From Rhizobiaceae bacterium MnEN-MB40S (lineage in GTDB: Bacteria; Pseudomonadota; Alphaproteobacteria; Rhizobiales; Rhizobiaceae), in the NCBI GenBank assembly GCA_024343425.1, contig BRLC01000008.1, forward strand, positions 54,392-118,391: a stretch of DNA of 64,000 bases. Direction: 5' to 3'. Shown here one piece after another: positions 34,582-42,879 of this stretch. The notes under the pieces were generated by a model that worked only from the letters and a program-made list of their open reading frames with translations, was not told where the DNA came from and made no database searches. How positions within the stretch are numbered: the first letter of the stretch is position 1; the number at the start of each line of letters is the position of its first letter. The position numbers and the translations under genes are program-made.

Positions 34582-35331
34582 ATGACTGCATTAATAGAAA
34601 TCAAGAACGTATCGAAAATCTACGCGACGTCCGACGACAGCGCGACATGGGCCTTGCAAGGTGTGTCGGTGAACATCGAACAAGGCGAATTCATCTGCGC
34701 GATCGGCCCCTCGGGTTGTGGCAAGACGACGCTTCTCAACATCATCGGCGGCTTCATTACTCCGACGGAGGGCGACGCCTTGCTCAACGGAAATGCAATC
34801 CAGGGACCCGGCCCCGACCGTGGCGTCGTTTTCCAGGAATACGCTCTCTTTTCATGGCTTACCTCCCGCGAAAACATCGAGTTTCCCATGCGTCTAAAGG
34901 GCGTTTCGAAAGCGGATCGACGCGCGATGTCAGACAAATACCTGGAGATGATCAACCTGACCCACGCCGCGGACCGCTATCCAGGTGAATTGTCTGGTGG
35001 GATGCGCCAGCGCGTCGCAGTCGCGAGAGCGCTGGTCAACGAGCCGCAACTCCTCCTGATGGACGAGCCCTTCGCCGCCGTCGACGCGATGACCCGCACA
35101 AGTCTTCAGGAAGAGGTGCTGCGGCTCTGGGAGAAGCTGAAATTCAGCGTCCTTTTCATCACGCACAATATCGAGGAAGCGGTTTTCCTTTCGAGCAAGA
35201 TCATCATCATGTCTCCCCATCCAGGGCGGATCAAGGAGATCGTTCCGGTCGACCTGCCCTACCCGCGTGATCGCACATCTCCGGATTTCGGCGCGCTCTA
35301 TGCGAAAGTAAACGAGGCATTCCACACATGA
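34582..35331 (+). CDS. ABC transporter ATP-binding protein, SsuB/TauB-like
   Basis: A 249-residue ATPase with Walker A GPSGCGKTT (residues 42-50), Q-loop VVFQEYALFSWLTSRENI, signature LSGGMRQRVAVARAL and Walker B LLLMDEPFAAVD. This is the nitrate/sulfonate/taurine ATPase subfamily. It follows the binding-protein gene after 83 bases, and its stop overlaps the permease start by 4 bases (ATGA). It energises import of the shared ligand. Confidence 0.93.
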   Translation: MTALIEIKNVSKIYATSDDSATWALQGVSVNIEQGEFICAIGPSGCGKTTLLNIIGGFITPTEGDALLNGNAIQGPGPDRGVVFQEYALFSWLTSRENIEFPMRLKGVSKADRRAMSDKYLEMINLTHAADRYPGELSGGMRQRVAVARALVNEPQLLLMDEPFAAVDAMTRTSLQEEVLRLWEKLKFSVLFITHNIEEAVFLSSKIIIMSPHPGRIKEIVPVDLPYPRDRTSPDFGALYAKVNEAFHT

Positions 35332-36206
35332 GCGCTCAGACGACGTCGACACAAGACAGCAACAACCCCGATGCGGCGATCGACCCATCCCATTGGCAGG
35401 AACAGGAGCAGTCATTCCTGCGCAAGCTCAATGAGGAGAAACGCAGGAAGACCATATCGCAGCTGACGCTCAATCTTCTTGGAGTCGTCCTGTTTCTTCT
35501 GCTCTGGGAAGCCACGCCGCACGTGATTCCCTGGATGAATATTCTGCTCTTCCCGCCCCCTTCGGATGTCGTCGGCACCCTGGTCGAACTCGTCGAATCG
35601 GGCGAGCTTCTGGAGAATATTGCGATAAGCATGCAGCGCGTGCTGCTCGGCTTCGCCATAGCCGCTGTGCTCGGCATTGTCGCCGGCCTGTTTACCGGCC
35701 GCATCGCTCTGGTGCAGCACCTGAGTGATCCGGTCCTGCATGGCATGCGGTCCATACCGGCCATCGCGCTCGTTCCGTTGTCGCTGCTCTGGTTCGGCAT
35801 CGGCGAGGCTTCAAAAGTGGCCCTCATCTCCTGGGGTGCGTTCTTTCCTATCTGGCTCAACACGTTCACCGGCGTGCGGGACGTGCCCCCCGTGCTTGTC
35901 AGGTCCGCCAAGAGCCTTGGCGCCACGCCTTACCAGACCATGTTCAACGTCATTCTCCCCGCCTCCCTGCCGTTCATCCTGGTCGGCTTGCGACAGGGGA
36001 TAGGCATCGCCCTGATCGTTCTCGTGGCCGCCGAATTGGCGGGAGCAAGTTCTGGCGTCGGCTACATGGTGGCGACGTCCCATCAGTTGTTCAGGGTCGA
36101 CATCATGTTCATCGGCATCGCGACGCTTGGTTTCCTGGGGTATATGGTGGACCGCCTGTTCACCTTTCTGCAGAGCCGGATTTTCCCCTGGTATTCCTCC
36201 AAATAG
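35328..36206 (+). CDS. ABC transporter permease, SsuC/TauC-like
   Basis: A 292-residue BPD_transp_1 permease with six helices after a ~45-residue cytoplasmic N-terminus. The EAA coupling loop is KSLGATPYQTMFNVILPASL. It completes the NMT1-type importer with the genes just upstream and overlaps the ATPase gene by 4 bases. The amidohydrolase that follows after 15 bases probably acts on the imported compound. Confidence 0.93.
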   Translation: MSAQTTSTQDSNNPDAAIDPSHWQEQEQSFLRKLNEEKRRKTISQLTLNLLGVVLFLLLWEATPHVIPWMNILLFPPPSDVVGTLVELVESGELLENIAISMQRVLLGFAIAAVLGIVAGLFTGRIALVQHLSDPVLHGMRSIPAIALVPLSLLWFGIGEASKVALISWGAFFPIWLNTFTGVRDVPPVLVRSAKSLGATPYQTMFNVILPASLPFILVGLRQGIGIALIVLVAAELAGASSGVGYMVATSHQLFRVDIMFIGIATLGFLGYMVDRLFTFLQSRIFPWYSSK

Positions 36207-36221
36207 CGAGACGCGACCTCA

Positions 36222-37904
36222 ATGCCTCCTTCTGATAGGCCCGCCGGGAACACTGTCTTTCTCGGCGGGCGCGTAAGAACGCTGGATGCGCGGGGAACCT
36301 GCACTGAAGCGATCGCGGTCGCCGGAAACCGTATCGCAACCGTCGGATCCAATGATGATATTCGCGCGCTCGTCGGGCCGTCCACGAAAGTCATCGAACT
36401 GGATGGCGCCACCGTCATTCCGGGATTCAACGATACGCACGCCCATATGGACCGCGAGGGTCTGAAGTCGATCAGACCCACCCTCAAAGGCGCGAAATCC
36501 ATCGCCGATGTCCTGGACAGGATCAGGACAGCGGCCGCAAACACGCCGTCGGGAGAATGGATTGTCACCATGCCGGTGGGCGAGCCTCCATACTACTTCG
36601 GCGGACCTGACACACTCGTAGAAAAACGCATGCCGGATCGGAACGAGCTGGATCTTGCGGCTCCCGACCACCCGGTGTGCATATCGGCCGTTTTCGCCAA
36701 TTGGGGACAGCCTCCAGGTTACACGGCCCTCAATTCGCGCGCACTTCGCCTCAACGGCATAGATCGAGATACCAAACCCTCGTGTGAGGGCGTGGAGATC
36801 ATGCGAGACCAGTTCGGCGAGCCGACCGGGGTTATCGTGGAGGATAATCCACGCCCGACGGTCGACAATGATCTGCTGCCGGCTGTCCCGCGCTTCACAT
36901 TCGAGCAACGCCGAGAGGCGCTCGTCCGCTCTATGAGTCTCTACAACGCGGCCGGCACGACAAGCGTCTATGAGGGCCACGGTCTTTCCGAGCGAACGAT
37001 TGACGCCTATCGCGAACTGTGGCGGGAGGGTTCTCTCACCACGCGGCTCGGCTTCGTGCTGAGCCCCGCCTGGGAGAGTTTCAGGGAAGCGCGCGCAGCA
37101 CTGCGCGACTGGGCGGCGGAAGCCAGAGGTGAGACGATTGACGATCCCTGGTTCAGAATTTGCGGGCTCCATGTCGCCTTCGGCGGAAATTCGGTGTCTG
37201 CGGCGTTGTCGAGAAAATCATTGCCGGACACTGGGTGGGCCGGTTTTGTCGAACAGGCAAATGACGAATCCGACTTCCTGGAGTACTGCATGCTGTGCGC
37301 GGCCAATGACATCCGCATGCATACGATCGCACTGGACAATCTTCACCGGATCGTTCCAATCCTCGAGAAAGTCTCCGAACGCTTCGATCTGAGGGGCAAG
37401 CGCTGGGTGGTCGAACACATTGCGCGAAGCCGTCAGGAAGACCTGGAAAAGCTCAGACAGATGGATGTTCTGGTGACGACCATTCCGGTTTATTTCGTCT
37501 GGAAGGGCGGCGCCCGCTATTTCGCCGACGCTGATCGCGGAGAGTCGGTCGTGCCGATACGTTCCATGCTCGACAACGGTATGTTTGTCGCCGCAGGAAC
37601 GGACAACATCCCCTACGATCCGGCGTTCACCTTGTGGAACATGGTCACGCGTCAGGAGCGGACCACCGGACAGGCTCTCGGGCCGGGCCAGGCGGTGACC
37701 TCGGAAGAGGCGCTGCGGCTCATGACTGTGGCGGGCGCCATGCTGACAGGCGATGAAAAAGAAAAAGGTCCCCTCGCGCCAGGCAATCTCGCCGACCTTG
37801 CCGTTCTGGCCCAGGATCCTGTCACGCTCGCGCCTGAAAAGCTGACCGAACTTGAATGCCTCCATACCATGGTCGACGGGCGCTTCGTTCACCAAACGAC
37901 CTGA
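36222..37904 (+). CDS. Amidohydrolase family 3 protein (YtcJ-like)
   Basis: A 560-residue metal-dependent amidohydrolase. The N-terminal beta sandwich (VFLGGRVRTLDARGTCTEAI) leads to the metal motif PGFNDTHAHMD. The barrel carries VVEHIARS with a His ligand and AAGTDNIPYDP with the final Asp, and the C-terminal strand is LAPGNLADLAVLAQDPV. Members hydrolyse cyclic amides, formamides or aryl-amidine-type bonds. It is the last gene of the ABC import operon. Its stop codon directly abuts that of the convergent second amidohydrolase, with no spacer. Confidence 0.9.
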   Translation: MPPSDRPAGNTVFLGGRVRTLDARGTCTEAIAVAGNRIATVGSNDDIRALVGPSTKVIELDGATVIPGFNDTHAHMDREGLKSIRPTLKGAKSIADVLDRIRTAAANTPSGEWIVTMPVGEPPYYFGGPDTLVEKRMPDRNELDLAAPDHPVCISAVFANWGQPPGYTALNSRALRLNGIDRDTKPSCEGVEIMRDQFGEPTGVIVEDNPRPTVDNDLLPAVPRFTFEQRREALVRSMSLYNAAGTTSVYEGHGLSERTIDAYRELWREGSLTTRLGFVLSPAWESFREARAALRDWAAEARGETIDDPWFRICGLHVAFGGNSVSAALSRKSLPDTGWAGFVEQANDESDFLEYCMLCAANDIRMHTIALDNLHRIVPILEKVSERFDLRGKRWVVEHIARSRQEDLEKLRQMDVLVTTIPVYFVWKGGARYFADADRGESVVPIRSMLDNGMFVAAGTDNIPYDPAFTLWNMVTRQERTTGQALGPGQAVTSEEALRLMTVAGAMLTGDEKEKGPLAPGNLADLAVLAQDPVTLAPEKLTELECLHTMVDGRFVHQTT

Positions 37905-39401
37905 TTAAGCGTTCATCACCGGGTAGCTGTAAGGGTTCATTTCGTCGGCCGTTCTGCCTAAGGGGTCCCAGTCCTGCAATCCGGCCCAGAGACCCTGCGC
38001 CATCTTGTCGGCCGAGGCGCGTAACCGGGCCAGATCGACGCCCTTCACGACGCGGTTTTCCATTCTGACGGCGCCGTTGATCATCACCGTCGAAATATCA
38101 TCCGAAATACCGCATTCGACCATGGCCCGTATCGGATCGCGCACCGGCCCGAGACGCAACCCCTGATTTCCCGTCATGTCCACTACGGCGATATCGGCCT
38201 TCGCGCCGACGGCCAGCCGGCCGATGTCGTCGCGCCCAAGCGAACGCGCAGGCCCGATTGTCGCCGCGTCGAAAACGTCTGCGGCGTTCGCCGAATAGAG
38301 ATCCCGGGAAATTACTTTTCCAAAGTAGGACGCCATGCGCATTTGCATGAACATGTCGCGCGGATAGGTGTCGGTTCCAAGCGCCAGGTTGGCGCCGGCT
38401 TCGCTATAGCGTTTCCAGCTATCGAGGTAACGCGCCCTGCGCGCAAGATTGACGGGACAATGAGAGACGGTGCAGCTATGGCTGCCGATCAGATGCAGGT
38501 CATTGCTGCCCGAATAATGGAGCGGCGCAAGATCCCCGACAAAATTGCAATGTCCGAGGTTGAGCAACGGCCCCAGTTCGGTCAGCCCGATTTCCGTCAG
38601 GAACTCGATCGGCGTTTTGCCCTCGCGCACGGCGATGTCGTAGAATTCGTGAATGTTGTAAGCCGCATGGATGGCGACCGGCATCTTTCTTTCGCGTGCG
38701 ATCTCCAGGCCCCGCTGCAACGCGCCGGGCGTACAGGTGTCGCTGAAACGCGGCGTCAAGGCGCCGCGAATGCGATCATCGGCGCTGCCTTGCACGGACT
38801 CGATGAATTCCAGCCCCTTGGCCAGTTCCTCGTCGCCCGCAGCCTCGTCCCAGAGGAACTTCGGCATGCCCTTGTCGTTACAGCTCCAGGTTCCCGACTC
38901 GAAGCCTGCCGCAAGGTATGCCCGGTTGCCCATTCGGGCGACAGAACGCGCCAGCGCCTCCTGCATCGGCTGCTTCGCGCCGAACTCAAGGAAAGTCGTG
39001 ATGCCTGCGGTGATCAGTTCACACGTGGTGAAGTCCGCCTCCAGTTGCGTCCGTTCAGGAGCCGTCATGCCGCTTATCTCGTCGACCGTCTTGCCGCCCG
39101 ACCACACGGCCCCTGGCCTGCCGATGGCCACTTCCAGAAACGGTTGCCCGAACAGTTCCGGGCGCCCGCTATCGGAAAAGAGCCGATGCAGCGCCCGCGA
39201 CCCGGCGTGAACGTGGACATCGATGAAACCGGGGATCACCACCTGGCCGGAACCACCGATGATCCGCTCTGGCGCGCCGTCATATGAGGTTCCGACATGG
39301 ACGATGCTGTCGCCCTCCACGACCACAACGCCCTCGGGAATCAAGACATGACGATCGCCGTCATTGGCGACGATCCAGTCACCGGTAAAAAGTGTTGCCA
39401 T
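37905..39401 (-). CDS. Amidohydrolase, ATZ/TRZ- or cytosine-deaminase-like
   Basis: A 498-residue amidohydrolase-superfamily enzyme. Metal ligands appear in order: PGFIDVHVHAG (HxH), VAIHAAYNIHEFYD, HSCTVSHCPVNLARRA and LALGTDTYPRDMF. The pattern fits the aminohydrolase branch that deaminates purines, pyrimidines, triazines or S-adenosylhomocysteine. It is transcribed towards the ABC operon, with the cytochrome/propeller gene 83 bases upstream on the same strand. Placed beside a RutR-controlled importer, an N-heterocycle substrate is a reasonable inference. Confidence 0.88.
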   Translation of the reverse strand: MATLFTGDWIVANDGDRHVLIPEGVVVVEGDSIVHVGTSYDGAPERIIGGSGQVVIPGFIDVHVHAGSRALHRLFSDSGRPELFGQPFLEVAIGRPGAVWSGGKTVDEISGMTAPERTQLEADFTTCELITAGITTFLEFGAKQPMQEALARSVARMGNRAYLAAGFESGTWSCNDKGMPKFLWDEAAGDEELAKGLEFIESVQGSADDRIRGALTPRFSDTCTPGALQRGLEIARERKMPVAIHAAYNIHEFYDIAVREGKTPIEFLTEIGLTELGPLLNLGHCNFVGDLAPLHYSGSNDLHLIGSHSCTVSHCPVNLARRARYLDSWKRYSEAGANLALGTDTYPRDMFMQMRMASYFGKVISRDLYSANAADVFDAATIGPARSLGRDDIGRLAVGAKADIAVVDMTGNQGLRLGPVRDPIRAMVECGISDDISTVMINGAVRMENRVVKGVDLARLRASADKMAQGLWAGLQDWDPLGRTADEMNPYSYPVMNA

Positions 39402-39484
39402 TTCAGAGACTCATCGGTTGGAGGACGAATACAGAATGTCATCCTCCGACTGGGGTGGCAACCGTCGCAGCCGATAAACGACAG

Positions 39485-40735
39485 TCAATCGACCGCCGGG
39501 CCAATATCCACCTTGATGATGCGATTGGTGCTGCTTTGATGGATCAGGAGTCCCCCGTCCCGGGCCGGCCGCATGTGTCGCACGATTCCGGCGTAGACCT
39601 CACCGGATGGTATGGCCCAGCTCTGGAACTGCTCCGTTGCCGGATCGAACCGGACGAGCGCATCCGGCCTTCGCCGCGATTCATTGTACCAGACAATCCC
39701 ATCGACCACCGCCAGCGCGTAAGGATGCGAATCCGGCCCGCTTGGCGAAGGCCATTCCGTGATCTCGCCGGTGTCCGGCTGAAACCGGCCGATCCGGCCC
39801 AGAGACGAATTGACGAACCAGATATTGCCGTCGGAATCGATGTCCAGGCGCCGGACCTTTGTCTTCGGGTGGGGCAGTTTTACTTCCGTCAGCGCCATCG
39901 TTTCCGGATCGACTCTGACCAGGCAATTGCTGCCATTGCAGGCAATCCAGGGAAAACCCTCGGCGTCGATCTTGATACCATAGGGCCGCGCCCCCGGCGT
40001 CTTCATCCTGGCGAGCCTGATGTCGCCCGATCCCGGATCGAGACGCCCGATCATGTTGCTCTGCTGAAGCGTAAACCAGAGAATGCCGTTAGCGTCGAAG
40101 ATTGCCGTGTGCGGATCGCGCGCCTTGGGATCAGGCATGTCGAAAACCGTGATCTCTTCCGTGGCCGGATCGAATTTGCCGATGGTCCCGTTCTTGTTGC
40201 CTGTGTACCAGACATTGCCCGATGCATCGAGCGTCACCGAATGCGGCATCGAGTCCGGCGGCAGAAGATATTCGGTCATCTCGCCGGTTTCGGGATTGAT
40301 GCGCCCGATCAGGTTTCCCCACTGCCCGGCCCACCAGATGGAGCCGTCCTCAGCTTCGATCGGGTCGCGGGAGCGCTGTCCAAGTGTGGGCGTGACCCAC
40401 TCCGTGAACCTGATCAGGGCGTCGCCCGGCCTTAGATCCGGCGCCCGATCCCGGTTGGGCGGGAAATGCAGGGCAAGGTACTCCATGGCCTGCGCTCTTT
40501 CTTCGGGAACGCCGGACAGATCGATCATCGTACTCGTGAGATCCAGCCACCCTTGCGCGTCGTAGCCGGAACTGCCGGTTATTGTGCTTACGCCATGACA
40601 ACCCGTACACACGCCTTCGACGAACCCAAGCGCCTCCCCGTCGGGAAGCTCCGTCGCCGAAGCCGGCGCGCCGGTCATCGCAGACAGGATAGCGGCCGAT
40701 ATGAAATGCAGTCTGATACGCCAACCTCGGACCAT
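39485..40735 (-). CDS. Secreted cytochrome c motif plus streptogramin-lyase-like beta-propeller
   Basis: A 416-residue exported protein: a signal peptide of about 28 residues, a single haem c attachment site CTGCH (residues 43-47) followed by a short helical segment (YDAQGWLDLTSTMIDL), then a propeller from about residue 120. Propeller blades repeat NLIGRINPETGEMTEYLLPP-like units (GTIGKFDPATEEITVF, SNMIGRLDPGSGDIRLARM). Propellers of this type include virginiamycin B lyase and SMP-30 relatives. The conserved lyase residues were not checked. It may be a periplasmic sensor or dehydrogenase partner rather than a lyase. Confidence 0.8.
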   Translation of the reverse strand: MVRGWRIRLHFISAAILSAMTGAPASATELPDGEALGFVEGVCTGCHGVSTITGSSGYDAQGWLDLTSTMIDLSGVPEERAQAMEYLALHFPPNRDRAPDLRPGDALIRFTEWVTPTLGQRSRDPIEAEDGSIWWAGQWGNLIGRINPETGEMTEYLLPPDSMPHSVTLDASGNVWYTGNKNGTIGKFDPATEEITVFDMPDPKARDPHTAIFDANGILWFTLQQSNMIGRLDPGSGDIRLARMKTPGARPYGIKIDAEGFPWIACNGSNCLVRVDPETMALTEVKLPHPKTKVRRLDIDSDGNIWFVNSSLGRIGRFQPDTGEITEWPSPSGPDSHPYALAVVDGIVWYNESRRRPDALVRFDPATEQFQSWAIPSGEVYAGIVRHMRPARDGGLLIHQSSTNRIIKVDIGPAVD

Positions 40736-41023
40736 AGGCCAACCTCCATTCGCAGGCGTCTCCGCCTTCAGGATGTATTGGGCCGAGCGCCGTCAAGCCA
40801 TGCTGCAGGCCACAGGCCTCGAGCCGGTATGGCGACGACCGCGCGAGGCGACCGGGGTGAATTATAGCTCTTCGCGGAGATTTGCGGAAGTGGCTTTCGC
40901 TGCCTGGCTCGCGCTTTCCGGGACATATGGAAAACGGCTTCCCGAAACAAGGCGGCGGATCGTTTCCAGGATCGTAAAAGAGGAAAAGGACGCCGGTGCA
41001 GGCGCCCTTCCCCGTCCTCGCTC
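40736..41023. other. Intergenic region with a terminator
   Basis: 288 bases between two minus-strand genes. The right end holds a terminator-like hairpin for the amide hydrolase gene. Open frames on the plus strand here lack ribosome sites. The rest presumably contains the promoter of the propeller gene. Confidence 0.5.
40984..41007 (-). terminator. Terminator of the secreted amide hydrolase gene
   Basis: GGGCGCC / GGCGTCC (7 pairs with one mismatch, loop TGCACC) is followed on the minus strand by TTTTCCTCTTTT. It begins 17 bases past the stop codon. Stem plus T-rich tail fit Rho-independent termination. Confidence 0.6.
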
Positions 41024-42124
41024 TTATTTCGGAAACGCCAGCGCCGGCGGTTCCATCATCGGGGTCAGCGGCGCCTTGACGACGTCTTTCGCATCCAGGT
41101 CGAAGCTCATCAGGTCGACGCTGCGCAGAACCTGGTCCTTGTAGCTCTTCACGTAGTAGATGCGGTTCTTGAGGTCCGCGATCGCCGACCACTGCGTGTA
41201 GTCCGGGGACTCCTTGGCGTCTTCCGGCTTCACGAAGCCGATCGGGATATCGAAATTGTTGATGATGTGCTCGGCCAGCCGCACGCTCTCTATGCCGGAA
41301 GGCACGCGCTCGGCCGACGCCGTATAGCCCAGCGCGCGGATGAACCGCGACGGCGGGGTCGGGTCGCCCGGAATGCCCAGAAGGCCTGATCCCTGGCCGA
41401 AGCTGTCGACCTTGTCGCCGAAGATTTCCATCGATTCGACGTTGACCGGCGATATCTTCACATAGTTGCTGAGGTTGGTCAGATGCCAGTCGAAGCCCGG
41501 CGAGTTGGTCATCACGCCAACGGGGTTGTCGTAGATCTTCAGCTTTCCGTCCACCGGTTCGACAACCAGCGACGCGCCGCTTTCGTCATGGAAAACATAG
41601 TGGAACGGCGGAACCATGCCGAGCGAGGATTCGACGACGCCCACCACGGAAATGTCGGCGATCGCCGCTTTCACCTCGGCGACGGTCGCATACTGGGTCA
41701 AAGCCCAGGTCAGCACTTCCCAGGGCGCAAGGCCGCTCTTTGCGTCAATATCCTTGGCGTCGGCGTAACCGGCGTATCCCGGAAAATAGAGAATGCCTCC
41801 GGCGAGACCCTTTTCGTTGACCCCGTCAACCACCTCCGGAAGGTCGAAGGCGTTCAGCCCGACCACGCCATATTTGCCGGTCCAGTCGATGCCTTTGCCG
41901 TCCGTCACGACACTGGTGAAGGAATATCCGCGCGGCACGACCATCATCTCCGAATCCAGCTGGAAGCCGAATTCCATCGTCCGTCCGTAGACGCTTTCTC
42001 CATCCGAGGTCGGAAGCAGGAAGCTCGTACAGGCGGCGGCGGGCTGAATAGCAACCATGGCGGCTGTTGCGACGGCCATGAGCATGGTTGCGCCCCTGTG
42101 TTTCAGATCCGTTGTTTTTTGCAT
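41024..42124 (-). CDS. Secreted linear amide C-N hydrolase (choloylglycine hydrolase family)
   Basis: A 366-residue Ntn hydrolase of the penicillin V acylase/bile salt hydrolase family. A signal peptide (MLMAVATAAMVAIQPAAA) ends exactly before Cys32 (CTSFLLP), which would become the N-terminal nucleophile. Other family marks are YGRTMEFGF, VGLNAFDLPEVVDGVNEKGL and VMTNSPGFDWHLTNLSNY, which carries the conserved Asn. Members cleave N-acyl amides such as penicillins, bile conjugates and acyl-homoserine lactones. It is probably periplasmic. It lies at the edge of the catabolic island and may release amines for the amidohydrolase pathway. Confidence 0.9.
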   Translation of the reverse strand: MQKTTDLKHRGATMLMAVATAAMVAIQPAAACTSFLLPTSDGESVYGRTMEFGFQLDSEMMVVPRGYSFTSVVTDGKGIDWTGKYGVVGLNAFDLPEVVDGVNEKGLAGGILYFPGYAGYADAKDIDAKSGLAPWEVLTWALTQYATVAEVKAAIADISVVGVVESSLGMVPPFHYVFHDESGASLVVEPVDGKLKIYDNPVGVMTNSPGFDWHLTNLSNYVKISPVNVESMEIFGDKVDSFGQGSGLLGIPGDPTPPSRFIRALGYTASAERVPSGIESVRLAEHIINNFDIPIGFVKPEDAKESPDYTQWSAIADLKNRIYYVKSYKDQVLRSVDLMSFDLDAKDVVKAPLTPMMEPPALAFPK

Positions 42125-42879
42125 GGATATTTTCCTTCATAATGCATGTTGTCGCCGATGATCCCGGATTGCCGACAGCGCCTGTGGACAGCACAGCACG
42201 GACTTTCACAAGAAGACGAGGCGTTCGACTCTTGATCATTTGTCGTCATATGTAGAACTGATTGTCGCCACTCTCAGTAGTTGCAATTAGCACCGCATTG
42301 CGTCCAAGATCTCCAGAAGCATCGGACATGTCTAATAATCATGACGACCTTATAAATTCGTTACAAAATTTGATCTGTTTTCTTCTATTGTGATGTTACA
42401 GCAGAATTTCCTGTGATATCCGGCGGCGAACACCGAAAATGCCCTCTTGCAAAACGCCGCTCCTCACTCTCTGACGGGCCCTGAGCGGAAATGCAGACAG
42501 TGGGGCGGATTTGACGCTCCACACAGGCTTGGCGACTGAACAAACCGAATTTCATCTACAGGACACGAGCAGCCACTCTGCGGCGCATCGCGTACGGGCA
42601 AGCGGCGTCGGGCGATCCCCACTCCTTGCACGGAGCACAGGGCGAGACGTTTTTAATGATCAAGCAACTATCTTAGAGAAACAGCGATAAATCCTTATGC
42701 TACTTCAGATTAATGGCAATAAAATTCTCCATGAATAAAAAGCTGACAGAAAATACTGATGTCTTTTTCAGTAACATTGGAACAAAAATTTAGTTGAAGC
42801 GTTAAGCGCTGATCCAGATGGGGTAATTACAATTATAAACGTCAAGCCAATAGAAATCGCCGAGGTTTACCTGCCGATC
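42125..42879. other. Long AT-rich intergenic region, no complete gene seen
   Basis: A 755-base gap upstream of the GGDEF/EAL gene, clearly richer in A and T than its surroundings, especially at 42250-42420 and 42650-42840. It presumably holds divergent promoters. From 42731 a 20-codon open frame leads towards the GGDEF/EAL gene in another frame (see findings). No RNA gene was recognised. Confidence 0.5.

Noticed and set aside
40935..40955. TTCCCGAAACAAGGC-like match to the paralogue repeat in an intergenic region
   Set aside because: Only about 15 bases match, with a single copy and no associated NAxKSTGP gene; chance similarity cannot be excluded.
42125..42879. AT-rich gap as a replication or transfer origin
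   Set aside because: No iterons, DnaA boxes or rep genes were seen; promoter DNA and decayed sequence are simpler explanations.
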